Numbered from the stretch's first letter, positions 47,460 to 60,432 are shown. The stretch: DNA of 64,000 nt from Polytrichum commune (GCA_950295325.1 OX485809.1:4030001-4094000); one strand, 5' to 3'. Numbers and translations: made by a program. The notes: generated by a model not told the origin, from the sequence alone.

Positions 47460-48310
47460 AAAAATGATTTGATTGACTTTGAAAAATGACCAGTTGAGAT
47501 TCAAGACTTTAAGAAAATTACCAATCATTTTCCATGTTTAAAATTTTCTTAAATCAATCAAAAAAATCATGGAAGATGATAACATGTCCCTTGTTGAACT
47601 TGGAAACATTGAGCTCCACCGGGGAGGACAGGGCGGGGTCCTCTTTTGAGGGGCCCTGAGAAACGAGGGGTGGCTAGCTCGCAATATGTTGGCACTCTGT
47701 CTCAGGGGGCATGGGGTCTGCTTTATGTGGGAGACATTTTCAAGTTCATGTCCTCGCAAAGACACAACCACGGCCAATTCGTCAACGTCCGCAACACTAA
47801 GTACATAAATATTTCCATCATATCTGCAAGAAAAATGTTTTATTTGTCATTGTCCTGCAAATTCTTCATTGTGACCGTGCAATGCTCCAATCGTGTCAAG
47901 TTACTAAGGCTAGTTCATGACAATGTCAAATCAAAGGATGGCATGGATTTGTCTAAGATGATCATCGATTTTGAAGAGAATTTGATGAATTTGTATATGT
48001 GAAGTTGTATTGCATGTCAGTGCAAGATTGTTCTAAACATTTGATTTGGTGTGGCATTAAGATTGGTGTGCTATGTTAATTTTAGAATGATTTTCATGAT
48101 TTGTCATGTAACATCTAATTCTATTCTCTCATTCTTGTACCCCGCGGGGAGAAGTGGAAGTCATATTTGTTGCTCTCAAGGACCACATCCATGCATTTGA
48201 GAACCTTGCTCTCAACGAATTTGAGCACATGGGAAGGCTGTCATATGTTTGTGGGATTAGAAGCCAAGAGTGTATGCAAGACTTGCTCTTGTCCATGCTT
48301 TTAAATTGAT
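47460..48310 (+). pseudogene. Possible coding remnants of unknown origin
   Basis: The frame at 47646-48002 (118 codons, no certain start) has a protein-like end, VKLLRLVHDNVKSKDGMDLSKM. About 130 bp later a second plus-strand stretch (about 48143-48309) reads GEVEVIFVALKDHIHAFENL and NEFEHMGRLSYVCGIRSQE and ends in a stop. They could be exons of one gene or of a transposon. I do not recognise a family. Stops and missing splice sites prevent a gene model. Confidence 0.3.
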
Positions 48311-51300
48311 GCAATGTTAGTCAATATCTCTCATAACATTATTAAGCCTAACCACAAAGTTTTATATGTCCAAAAGTTTATGGAGATTATGTTTGCACAA
48401 TACATGAATGACACTTTAGGTGTATTACGCACAGGGGTGTACCTACACTTGATTTATGTATACACGTGCGAGAACCCCTTATTTAATAGGGAGTATTGAC
48501 CTTCCTTTGTTGAATATTTTCCACCCTATACATAGCTAATTTTTTACTAGATGATATTTTCTAACACCCTATCATTATATATAAATTTTAGAGTCGCATA
48601 ATTATGGTCACCCTATTTTCTCTATAAGTAGTAGAAATTTCGTGTGAACAATCTGCACATACATTACGCATACATTATACTACGTAGATATTACTCTGCA
48701 CATTACACACATACAACCATCATACCTTAAACTTTAGCATACTGTGTATGGTTCTTGAACCCCCCCAAGAAGCCCTAAATAAGCCAGCCAACCTTTCTAT
48801 CATTGGATGACAATATTTTTCATCCAAAGGTGATCATTTCAACAAATACATCCACATATCCACATACATTTTGCTTATTTCTCATCTAATGCCACTAATG
48901 ACAAATGATTTATGTTGAACCTATAAATAAAAATATTTGAACTTAATTCTATTTATGCTACTTTACATCTAAACAAAAAAATACCACAACCTAAACCACA
49001 CCATACATTATTTATAATTCCCAAATTCACATTAAGAGGATGTTATTGTATATCTAAGAAAAATGTAAAAAATTATGTGTCTTGAATAAAATCCACACTA
49101 CATTTTCTCGCATGTGGTTTTCTACATTTTCACCAATGCCCCCCCCCCCAAAGGCATAACGAGATCCAAGTTGAATTAATCTTGTAACTTTTGACATGTT
49201 TGAGTGAATTCCAATTTAATGAGCCAAAGGACATGTTGATAGTCCTTAAAAATTGCATTGCCCTGATTTTGAAATTACATTACATAAAAGCATGAATTGC
49301 ACATATATTTCCACATTGTACTTTGAATCCTAAAGTTTAATGAATAATGCGTTGAATATAATTTGAAATTATGTCATTAAAAATAAAAAATTTAACGAGC
49401 CACTTGGGGCCGAGGCCCCACTGTTGGTGGAAGGAGGACCCTCATAGGAGAGGCGGTGTTGCAATATCGCGGGTCACTTCGCATGTGGCCTCTGAGTCCG
49501 TAACTTGAGACCTCCAGCAATTTGCTTACACCAAGTTCATGTGAAAGGTAGTAGGAAAATGCGGGATTGAACTTAAGACCAAACTCAATCATGATGTGCT
49601 CAATAACAAAAAAAAATGACTTAGATTGATATCCTCAAGGTATGATTACATGTTGGCTTCGTGATCTTCACGTTTCCTCATTTAAAAAGCACAATGTAGA
49701 TTCTTGACAACATGCTTCCATTATAGGCTTAATGTAACTCCTTTGGGATATCTCATTTCCAATATATCTTGAATACAATAAATTGGATTATGTCCCTAGC
49801 AACATTGAGGTCCTCTTGCAGCCGGTTTATGTTAGCTTCATTGTCACTAAGTTGTGATCATTTCTCTTAATAGAGTGCAACTTGTTATAAGGAAACAAAA
49901 TAAGTACAAGCGATCTATATTTCACATATGTTAATTGGTTCCGCAGACAACTATGAATGCTTGGAGAGGTCACTTCCCCTTATATTTTGTAACCATGTGC
50001 ATTAACCGGGTATTTCTTTGGGGCCTATTTACCTAGTAATTATAATTTTAAGAGACCCTTTTAGTAAAATAAAAGCTACTTGGTCTTAAATCCAACACCC
50101 TATAGTTCTAAAGTCCAAATGTAGCCTAATTCTTGGCACGTTATAGTAATTATGAAACTTAGGCATTTGCTCAAATGGACATTAAAGGTTTTAATGTAAG
50201 TGTTTGGCATGGACATATGCAATGTACATGAGCATATTTGAACCAAACTAATAAGCAAAATAAAAAAAATAAGCATAGCAATTGAGTAACCATTCAAATC
50301 ACAAAAATAAAAAAATCATAGCAGAATAAGAAAACTAGTGCCTCAAAATGCATTACAACTATGGTGAATATTCAAAAACACTAAAGATACTATCAGACGA
50401 TCATCACTCTAAAACTTGCATAGCTAGAAAGTGAAAAATGGGAGCAAGTGGCACCACTACTCCTAGGCTCAAAACTGATATTCTAAACCAATTTGAAAAT
50501 GGATCAATAATTCCAGCCCATGGGCAAAATATTCCCTCCTACGCCCATGATATGCTTCTAGTGATGATTTCATCATTGTATTGTGCTAAAAATGTATTAA
50601 TTTTTCATCTATCTACTAGAAAGACTAGGGATGATACTCAACCTTATATTAATTTTTTTTCTCACATAATTTTATTCATTATTTATATCTACACCTAAAA
50701 AAAATGAAGGTTTTTCCAATACTCTATTTTACATATAATGACATTTCAAGCATTAATTCAAGGCTATGGTAGATCCAAGTCCTATATAATTTTTTTCCCC
50801 AATGAATAAATGAACCCTATAGTTTAACTCATGTGGCTTACCCCTTTTCACAAGACATTTCTTTCTAACAAGACATTTCATATGGGTTGCTTATATATGG
50901 ATTAAGAAGTGCATGGTTCAAAGGAAATTGCCTTCACAAAATTTAATATTCCAAGTAACACAATTCAAGATAGGGTGTTTGCAGCTAGCTTTAGGAACAA
51001 GAAAGGAGAGGGAATCAGTGGAACTCCCTTAATCGCACAATCAAGGGGTTTCTAGTGTGATATTCTTGTATATCTTCAAGATTCATTAGGTATGGATAGT
51101 GGCAGAGATAGCACTAGGCATTTGGGGGTTGTTGGGCCTGGGCCCGAAGAGAGGGAGAGGTTAGCTGAAAGACAACGCCTTTGTTGCGCTCACAAAAGGG
51201 GTGCCAAAAAAGCTTTAAATTGTGTGATCGTGGTGTTGAGGTTGGATGTAATCGACAAGTGCATATAGTGACCCATGATATTGTTTCCTCCATTCATACT

Positions 51301-51655
51301 TTATTAAGAGTTTCCCAAGTCATGTTACCAAGGAGTGTGTCATACAAAAAAGTCCTTGCTAGTGTTCTAGATGTCCATACATTTCTACGATGGACATCTA
51401 GTATGACTTGTCCAACATGATATTATCCATGAGCTTGTGAAGTGACTTTCCTAGATCAAGAACCCTAGTTTGTCTACCAATCTTGCGACTAAACATGCTA
51501 TTCTGACCATTGCAATCAGTTATGCATGCAGTTCCTCATTTAGGTAGAATGCTAGTGTTCTAGATGTCCATCGTAGAAATGTTCCAAAGCAATTGCATGC
51601 CGAAATGTGATGGACAACTCAGGTTGTCCATAAGGAAGAAAAGATTAGATATTCA
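48311..51655. other. AT-rich intergenic interval
   Basis: No gene is supported. It includes a run of 12 C at 49139 and a GC-richer patch at 49398-49575 with tRNA-derived-SINE-like features on the minus strand (GGAGGTCTCAAGTTACGGAC), which is too weak to call. An inverted-repeat pair is at 51367-51582. Confidence 0.5.
51367..51401. repeat. 12-bp perfect hairpin with an inverted partial copy nearby
   Basis: CTAGATGTCCAT (51367-51378) and ATGGACATCTAG (51390-51401) pair around an 11-nt loop. At 51551-51582 the sequence GCTAGTGTTCTAGATGTCCAT returns, followed by the reverse complement of that loop, so the second copy matches the opposite strand of the hairpin. Confidence 0.75.
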
Positions 51656-51802
51656 ACCGGTTATTTCTCAAACTCAACCGCAACTAGCGGTAGGTTCTCC
51701 CTGTGTGTTGATTCACACCAATGAACAAGTTCAATTCATTTCCAACTACTGTTGATCACGTTACCTAGTGTCCTTACATGGAGGATCTACTAACCCAATA
51801 AA

Positions 51803-54800
51803 TCATTTGTGAGCTTCCATAACTGAATACATAGAATCTCCAACTTTGCTAACAACTCGGAAGTTCTTGAACCCGGCTTGCTTTGCGAGCCCATCGTATT
51901 CAAGTGCCGATCTCTCCCTCCCTCCTTCACAGTGAACTAGCATGAGCATGTCTGTCTTCAACGGAGCTCTACATGTAGGCCTAATCCCGTCAGTGCCTTC
52001 GACTGGAGTCTCCATGGGCATGAGCTGCTCCATAATGATCACCTTCCCTCCCTGGCTTGGCAATGCTGCGTAGCAATTCTTGAGGATTTTGAGGGCGTGC
52101 TTGTCGCTCCAGTCATGCAATATCGACTGCCGGGTATGCACACATGTGCAATGTGTATAAGCGGTGACAAAACTATCGAAAATCGCCTCATTTATTAGGG
52201 TGGATGTTAGACCGCTAAAAAGTACTTGGTGAATGCATGGTTACTATCAATATTCAACACCACTAACAACAGATTGGAAAACCTACTAGGGAGTACTAAA
52301 TTGTAGTACCAGTCAAATATTCACACTTGGTGGGTACTTCAAGATGAGAGAATTGTTGTATAGTCATTGAGTTAGTATTTGAGTCAATGTCATTCTAAAC
52401 CATATTGATACCAGAGTAATTTTATCTAGGCTCTTATGAAGTTTCTTGCAAGATATAGACACCTGAATGAGATAAAAAACAAAAAATAAAACTTTTAAAT
52501 ATGCTTATCCTATTGGTATCAAATTAAAATTGTCAAGCCCTCATATAGATACCCAAAACGATATTAAAAGAAAGACGATACCAATCCAACAGTGATTTGT
52601 TCTCGAGTCCAAGATGAAAGAAATACCAACATTGAACAAAATCAAAGGCAAACTTTTGGACCCTCAGAGTTTACGATACAATGTGATTGAGTGGGGTTTC
52701 TTGAGTTTTACGTTCAATGTAAATTCAATGAAATTCAAATTCAAAAAAGTCATGAAGGTTAAACAATATGCTTGGCCATGTATGTCTCATTAATCATAAT
52801 AACAATGATGGTTGTGTTGAGATGTGTTCTGGATGCCCTAGATTTGATCATAGCTATTATTGCTTCAAAAATCTACTAGAATATATGATGTCAATTTATC
52901 AATTCAAATATTACCATATTATTAGAATGTCACATAGTCTATTACAATGTTGCAAGAGACTACAAAGTGTGTCATTTATTTCATTTTATTTGTAATAAAA
53001 ATCAGAACATTTCTTAATGTATGTGCCTTTGGTTAAAGTATTCACCAACACAACACTTCTTAACCTTAGTATAGCCTAACCATGCTTTTCTCTTGGAACA
53101 TGTGTTCTTTCCTACATTCAAATAAAGTTTGAATTCACCTTCATAAAGATGGCATCACATCCGCTTGGCACTTTCTCAAACATATCACCTCCCACATGCT
53201 CCACACCTGTAACCATGCACCAAAGCTTCGTATGTACAATACCATGTTTCATCAATTTGAAAGGTTTCTTGTTACATTTCATGAACCCAACTTACACAAA
53301 CACAACAAAAGCAAGCCTAGCGCCCCATTTTGGTGGTGACGATTCCCTCACAAATTAAGAATGTTATGTGAACCATAATGTAGACACCAATTTAGGATTA
53401 ATATTGAACATAAATGAGAGTGCCTATGTGAATCATCCAAGATAAAGAGAACCTTTTCTTTAATCTCTTGCAAATTTTGCAGCTCAACTCTAATTCTGAA
53501 ACTTCAAATGACATGTCTTCAAGATTTGCTATTGCTAAGCGGATAAGACAATTCCTGATCCAACCCAACCCTCAGAAGAGTTGAAAGTGCCCACAGTATG
53601 GAAGGCCGCATGATATCTGACATTAATAAATGACTCCGAATGTATAAGTGCGAGCTCATTGTAGCTAATTGCTTACCAGGAAGGCTGGGATTGTTGGCCA
53701 CGACCTCGGGAAGGTCGAAGTTGACGGCCTGGATGTGCGGGTACTTCTCCACGATGCCCGCCATCATCATCCCAGAGCTCCCTCCCACATCCATCAGCTT
53801 GTGCACGCTCTCGAAACCATGGTACACGGACAGAATGACAGGGAGGAAGTGGATGGAGCTGTTTGTGAACGCATCCTTGAAGTTGTTTCTAGTGGTGGGG
53901 TGTGATTTCATCCAGTCAAAATATTTATTCCCGTTCGCCTTGGTGAACGGTTCCTCAGACTTCAACACCGCGTCCCTGGATGCACACCACGTAAAAACCT
54001 CGGAGATTTTGTGCTTTGTTATCTGGGGGGAGATTATATATGCAGCACAACAACCTCAATGGGGTTACGGAGGTTACCCTCAAAAGCGGTTGCTTTGTAC
54101 AGGGATTCCCTCTGTAACCAGTTGATTCTCTCCATTCATCACCCTGATCCCGAAATATGGTAGTCTCGATTCAAGAAAATTCCAAAGGTTTGTGCGAAGG
54201 ATAGGTCACATTCACTTGGGATTTGCTTGATCCTCACTTCCTGCACTCGGCTCCACCCTCGTGCAAGGGAAGCTTATCCTATAGAGAAACAATTATGGAC
54301 ATCTTCTCCATGTTAATTTATGTATATCCTGGAATGTAATGTTGTGGGCAGCAGAGAAGGGTAGGGACGGGCAGTATATTATCGGCCTGGTCTGACATTG
54401 TACTGGTATGGAGTTTCTGTTCATGACTAGTTTCCCTTGCCCTTGTGGAATGGCATAAGGGGAGAGTGACATGGTGACATGACTCCCAATTAGATACTTG
54501 ACAATAAAATTGATCTCAATCTAGTCGAAACTTGTACTCTGACGTTTCCCTTCCTACTCTCTGGACATGGACATGGCGATGACATCGTTCCGATCCAAGT
54601 ATTTGACAAAAAAATGGATCACTGGATCTTTGAATGATTCTGCAGTGTAGCAAATTACCCGAGAAACTCCAATGCAGCGGCAAACTCCAGGCTCAGGGTC
54701 AACAACATGGCCGAGTTCCAAAGAGACATGGTGAGTACTTGACAATACAACTGATCTCGCTCCAGTACGAAATTGTGATTAGTTCCCAGAGAGTTTCTCT

Positions 54801-55589
54801 TTGTGATTATTTCTCTCGTCCTCCTATCTGGTTGTATAAGGGGACAGAGATATAGTGACACGACTCCGATTCAATCAATACTTGACGAAATTGATCTCAC
54901 TCTAGTATGAAATTGCACTCTACCAGAATTACTGTGTCATTAGTGTCTCTGCCTCGTGTGTGGTTGTACAAGGGAAGAGATAACATCGCTCCGATCCAAA
55001 GGCTTGACAACAAAATTGATCTCAGGATCGTCAAATGGTTCTGCAGTGTAGCAAATTACCCGAGGAACTCCAGTGCAGCGGCAAACTCCGGGCTGAGAGT
55101 CATCAACAAGGCCCAGCATCGCGCGGTACCCGGCGTCCCGGGCACAAGGTACCTCGACAACCACGTCAACGAGAACCTGCGCACCACACGAGTAATGGTG
55201 TGGTCACCTTGCGCAACGTCAATCATGACCACGTGCTCCGCGAAGATGCCCTTGCTGACGAGCATTCGAAGGAGGCGCTCGAGGTTAAGTGGACTAGGAC
55301 ACGTCGCATCCGGCATGTATTGCACGAGCTCCTCGGTCGTCATGCCAGCCATGTCATACGTTGTGGCATGGCTAGCGAGAATGTGAGCGACATCCAGCTC
55401 CACGACGGTGCGGAGCGCGGCTGGGAAGATCCAGTCGCAGCAGATGTCCACCAATATGTTCCTTGCCTTGCGGGCCTCTTCAGGATCCGATCCAGCCCAC
55501 GCAATAGATGCTGCTGCCTCCTTCTTCGACTCCGACCCTAGCAGAGTCACCTGCTGGAGCTTTTCTTGCACCAAATTTATTTCAGCCAT
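51803..55589 (-). CDS. COMT-like S-adenosylmethionine-dependent O-methyltransferase 2
   Basis: Four exons with the same plan as gene 1 give 406 codons plus stop: 55589-55060, 53975-53677, 53206-53139 and 52126-51803. All introns are GT..AG. The protein keeps the dimerisation domain, LMDVGGSSG, NFDLPEVV, GVEHVGGDMF, FMK, the catalytic His in ILHDWSDKH, the Glu in VIIMEQ and GRERS. The exon 1-2 junction reads LGDAVLKSEEPF, closer to the usual family form than gene 1 (LGHAVLKSEDPF). The last exon has five extra residues (around PTCRAPLKTD) in the stretch before the second catalytic Glu. Differences from gene 1 are scattered conservative changes, with no stop or frameshift, so both copies seem functional and may differ in substrate or expression. 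Confidence 0.9.
54500..55090 (-). repeat. Intron 1 direct repeats of O-methyltransferase 2
   Basis: As in gene 1, a diverged copy of the exon 1 end and its donor (about 54554-54745) lies in intron 1, downstream of the real boundary at 55060. Shared order: TTGACAA-AAAATTGATC, ATGATTCTGCAGTGTAGCAAATTACCCGAG on the plus strand, then CAGCGGCAAACTCC-GGCT. Confidence 0.65.
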
Positions 55590-55857
55590 CACAACAGTTG
55601 CTCCGAACGAAGTGAAGGTAGAATCGTGGACACCCTAACTTGTTCCTGTGATCTGCACAACTCAGAATGCACAGGATTGGACCTCGCTTCCACAGATTCA
55701 CAGTTTTTATTCCAGATTTCTACTCCAATCCGGTCGACAAGTTGATTTGCACTTCAACACCGACGTCGTGGTCTGAGCGAAATGATCTTCCTATTTGGAG
55801 GAACTGTGTCGTCTTGTGATGAAACCCTCAGCTAGCAACTCTTTCTATCCTGGCAGC

Positions 55858-57189
55858 ACGGTTTCTCTAAGTTTGGAATCGCTGCGCCAACCTACTGTAC
55901 TGTATCCTATCCTACTCCGCTAAAACTGAGCAACCGATTTGCAGTTTGGCAATCTATCGGTTTTGGCACTGCTAGATGACCTCACCTGATCGGATAGGCT
56001 AGGATCGGATCGGTTAGGGCTCCGTGAGTGATGAGTGTGTAAGTTTGCCAATCTGTAAATGCGGATCAGCAGGTGTCTGCAAGGGAATCAACTTGAGCTC
56101 CCAACAGCTTCCGCTAAACAAGCAATCATGGAATCCGTGTTACTGTATGCCGAGAATTTCTTCAACAACGATCATGGATTAACTTGTAGTTCTCAAATAT
56201 AGAATCAACTCAATTGAGGGGACCAATTCAAGACGTGTAAGACACTCGTGGGCTTGCCGGGCTGTACCTACGACGTGAAGGAGAAATTTGCGCCAACTCG
56301 GTCACTATCCTTATTTCTTTCTCTGTAATCGGTTAATCTCTAAAATACTCCGGTTGCCTTTGTACCTAGAATAGGATATTATCGAGAATGTAGTTCGGCG
56401 ATTCATTTTCTAGAGTGTTGATTTCGACTTGGTAATGGGGAAACCGAACCGGTTGATATGTAACTACACCGATTGTCCCAATGAGAGTAGAGGCGCTCAA
56501 AACTGATCACTTAAGAGATTCTGCTACAGATACTAAGAAGTATAAGGTGGTGCTAATTTTTTTTCCGTGTAGGAAAATAGAAAGCAGGAGAACTGTAAAT
56601 GTTTCAGTAGTTTTATCCTTAGATTGGAATTACTATGAATTTTCGAAGTCAAAAGTTCGCTTGAACTTATTGCCAATGGTTAGAGTGTGCCGTAATTGTT
56701 CATTTTCACAGCTCATTTCTCCTCACCTTATCACTCAAAACTAGAACATGTGTCATGGCACTATTGGTCCGGCCTTATCGAAATTCAATCCCAGCTTGAT
56801 CAAAATTCAGTCCTAGCCTGATCGAAATTCTGGTACCCTATAGATTGCCGATGGGATGTTGAACGGGAATAAGCGCCTCTCCTATAATGCAGGTTATTAT
56901 TTGGAGTTAGACTATACAATAACATCTTACTCGTGAGTTCAATTTTTAGTGACGAAAGTTGAAGAGATTGTTCAAACATTATAGGTAGAACATAAATGAC
57001 TTGGCTTCATCAAATATTAGATTCTCATTAAATAGTTATAACACTGAGTAACTCCGAATAGTAACACGCACTAATTGGGGTGATCACTCTAATAGTGGTT
57101 TTCTCTGTTCATTGTGCCATACACAATGAACTCGAGCTTGAAAGTTTGGTGGAGCCCGAGGTGGCAACTAGGATTTTATGATAAATTGT
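55858..57189. other. Intergenic interval upstream of O-methyltransferase 2
   Basis: No gene is supported. Short GATCGGAT / GGTTAGG repeats lie near 55995-56030. The open frame 56481-56744 has no recognised motif. Beyond 55857 the sequence is unrelated to the flank of gene 1. Confidence 0.5.
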
Positions 57190-57330
57190 GTTTGTAGTCA
57201 TTATAATAAAGTCTGTTTGTAAGTCATTATGATATAATTACAAAGTCTGTTTGTAAGTCATTATGATATAATTACAAAGTCTGTTTGTAAGTCATTAAGA
57301 TATAATTACAAAGTCTGTTTGTCAATTTGT
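57190..57330 (+). repeat. 34-bp minisatellite, four copies
   Basis: The motif GTCTGTTTGTAAGTCATTA recurs with a 34-bp period starting at 57211, 57245, 57279 and (truncated) 57313, with a more diverged unit upstream. The full units differ by only one base or so, implying recent expansion. Confidence 0.9.
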
Positions 57331-57574
57331 TGTCCCATGTTTACGTATGTTTGTGATGTGCCTACCTCGTTGGAAAGAGGACATTGAAACTTTCCAAAAT
57401 ATCTTCCAAAATGATAGTCCAAATCTATATATGGTGCATAACAAGGGTCTCATAGTAAGGGGGCTATGTATGCAGGGGTATTTGCACAAGGTGGCTTGAA
57501 ATTTAAGAGGCATAATATAAATATTTGTATATTCATATTAAAATATAGTTATAATAAAGTCTCAATAATTTAGG

Positions 57575-58075
57575 TGTGAGGCAAGATATGCCATCACCAT
57601 GCAAGGTTGAGGCATCTATAACTACTAAAATAAGAGAGTTTGCATATGTTTAGGAGGAGTAATAGTGGAAAATTATTTTTTTGGCGAAGAGAAACAAATT
57701 CCAAGATGAATGCAATTTAAATTAACCTTTTTTATGAATATGGAAATTGCTACAAAATTTCGAAGTAGTAAAGTTAGGATAGCACATAGTCAATCTATAC
57801 GTTAACTTGTGATAACACTCATCTTAATTCTAATGGTTGGCTACGACAGTTGTCAAAACGCTTGTGAGAGTAATCAATCACAAGCTACCACCACGTAAAC
57901 CTTAACTTCATTTGCCTAAGAAATATAGATCTCATCCATGTCATTATTACACTACCATGGTGAGCAATTAAATGGACATGGTCGATTATGAATGCCTAAA
58001 CCTTAACTTCTCATCATTTTAGAAAGTGAGCAAGGATGCTCTACTTAAGAGTGTTATGAACGTACAAGTAGTCAA
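57575..58075 (-). repeat. Dispersed repeat B, copy 2
   Basis: The reverse complement of this stretch matches 20620-21090 over about 470 bp with moderate divergence. It is non-coding in both places. Confidence 0.7.
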
Positions 58076-60060
58076 GTATATGTGGAGTCGACTTTGAATG
58101 TGAGGGTGTTATAATATAAGCATAATGAGATCAACCCCTCATTGTTGAAACTAGATTGCATCTCAAAAGCTTATGATAATTTATAATAAACACAAAAACA
58201 AGTCTAGAACGACTTGGCATGCCAAACATCCCTGCTCATTATAATATTTTCTACCCCAAGGGTGGGACAAAGTAAAAGAATATAAAATTTTTATGCACTC
58301 TAATTGTGGAGCTGTTTCTCAAGGTCGATGGTCTTTACTTTATCCGTTTTCAATTTCAATGAACTTGAATAAATTAAAGTCCAATGACATGTGAATTTTG
58401 GTGATAACTATGAACCATGGGGGAGTGAAACTCAAATTAAGACACATTGTGTAGTTCGTTCTTTTATTATATATATGAACATACACGAATTTAGTCCATG
58501 CGTGTAAGCACGGTAATTAAGGTGAATAAGAAGATGCTCCAGTATACTAAAATCATGGTTTTTTTAGTTAAATGCTTAAAAGTAGTAGCAAGATGTTGTT
58601 TGGATTTTTCTCATGCTACCTTCTATTCATGGGTTAGGTACTCAAATATAAAATATCAAGATGTGGTCTTCAAAACTCATATTAAAAGTAATGCTCAAAA
58701 GCAAATAGTTTGACTTACTTGCCCCTTTGAAAATATGTAACTAATTATTTATAAGGAATAAAATTACGAAACAACTTGTATTCCTCATCATTTCCTCTTC
58801 TCCATCTCTGAAAAATATTGCACAAGATTTCAAGCCACTCGTTCTAGCCGAATCACCTTATTTTTCACAGGTTATGGTATTCCTACATTAATGAAACACT
58901 TAAGCATTCCCTATACTTTCCCGCAAGGGCATTGCAAGTCCTCTGCCTTCCGGAATTTCAAGGAGAGGTTTGCACCTTTTTGGTTCAAATACATGAGTGT
59001 TGTTTACGAGAGAATACTTGGAATAGACACACTCAACACCCATTGACAACCCTAATAGAGAATATACATATATAGATTGTTTTATTTTTATTTTTATTTT
59101 TTGAGAGACAGGAGGTCAATCGACCAACGCCAAAAATGATAATAGAGAATCATTTGATCAACATGTTTGTTCCCCCTTTTTTAATACACCCTCCCACTTT
59201 GGGGGTGGGTGAGCATGCCAGACTCCCTACAACATGAGGTCAATTGATTCCTTTCAAAGTTCATTCTAGTCCAAGCCATGACATCATCTGTCCACTGTTC
59301 CTGGCACAAACGTCAATCATCTTCATCCCTTCCATAAATAAAATAAAATAAAATAACGTCCGGGTTTCTTTTACCCTTGACGCACAGTCCGGGGAGTTTT
59401 ATACAAAAATCGGTACATTTCCGATCTTTTATAAAGACATTCGGATTTTTATTTTTTTTGCTCGGAAGCTATCTAAATCCAATTTTTATTCTCAGTTACA
59501 AACCGATATTTAACTTTACCATTCGGTAATTTTCTGACTTTCTGAATTTCATTTCGGTATGTTTCCAAAGATTTGTATTGTATGTCGGATTTTTTTTTAA
59601 AATATTGTAAAAAAAATTGGTGTTATGCTTTTAAAGGGGTGAATTTGTGTTGATAGAAAATCCAAGTATCCTTGGAAGGATTTGAACCTTGCCAAGCCCC
59701 CACGAACTTGGGGCCAAGGATTTAGCCTTTGAAAAATATATAAATCCAAAAAGGGTTCATACATTATTTAGAGGCTAGTTAGTACAACAATACATGCAAC
59801 TTTTAAACATCCGTATCCTCAGAATTAGAAAACATAGTTGAACTTACTGAACAATATGCATCACTTGCAGAAGACACATAACGTGAAGGATTAGCATATA
59901 AAAACCGGTATTTGGTTCCAGTTTTCCACAAAGGAATTGCCATTTCAATAATATTATAAAAGTTTTCATTTGGTCCCTCTAAAGCAATTCTAAGCATAGC
60001 TTCCGAATTTTTACTCCCAAGTTTGTTGCTCACTCGTGTTTTTATTAAATTTTGGACACT
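58076..60060. other. AT-rich intergenic interval
   Basis: No gene is supported. (AAAAT)n lies at 59335-59355. At 59655-59730 the minus strand carries GGTTCAAATCC, a good match to a tRNA B-box, but no cloverleaf could be drawn. From 59370 to 59600 TTCGG/CCGAT motifs recur in AT-rich DNA. Confidence 0.45.
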
Positions 60061-60064
60061 AAAT

Positions 60065-60085
60065 CCTAAACCCTAAACCCTAAAC
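60065..60085. repeat. Short interstitial telomere-like array
   Basis: Three tandem CCCTAAA units, the plant telomere heptamer. No nearby gene start explains it as a telo-box, so it may mark an old break repair or simply be chance expansion. Confidence 0.8.
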
Positions 60086-60264
60086 TTCATCCCACGCTAT
60101 GTACTTCACGGCGCCATGCACAAAACTGCAGTGTGATGTCACTGTGAAGTCTCAAAATCGCTATGAGAGATTCAGAAGATCCAGGAGACAAGCATTGGTT
60201 CCGCACAAGTTTGTTTCCTACTCTTCAAGACTTATATACAAGATTTCAAGAAATTCAAGACCTC

Positions 60265-60432
60265 CAAAATAGATGTCTCCGACTGGATCGTAGTGGATCG
60301 CCGCACTGAACTGGACCTCCAAAGTGGACTTTCACCCTGGACGTCCGAAACAGATGTCACCAACTGGACCTTCGAACTAGACCTCTGAAACAAATGTCTC
60401 CAACTATATCACAAGTGGATCGCCGCATGAGG
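60265..60432 (+). repeat. Degenerate internal repeats
   Basis: The phrases ATGTCTCCGACTGGATC, GTGGATCGCCGCA and GACCTC-GAAACA-ATGTC recur two or three times in altered order over about 170 bp. The stretch could be a non-coding repeat or part of a decayed element; no frame is convincing. Confidence 0.5.

Larger units (their letters stand above)
51656..55857. repeat. Segmental duplication, copy 2 (O-methyltransferase unit)
   Basis: Direct duplicate of 21439-26575, about 30 kb away and in the same orientation. It lacks the 937-bp segment of copy 1 and carries small indels, for example an extra 15 bp in the last exon. It keeps about 270 bp of shared sequence upstream of the start codon and about 150 bp beyond the stop. 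Confidence 0.9.

Noticed and set aside
49398-49575. tRNA-derived SINE
   Set aside because: Only a weak B-box-like motif was seen, with no defined ends, tail or target-site duplication.
59655-59730. tRNA gene on the minus strand
   Set aside because: A B-box-like GGTTCAAATCC is present, but no acceptor stem, anticodon arm or A-box at the right spacing could be drawn.
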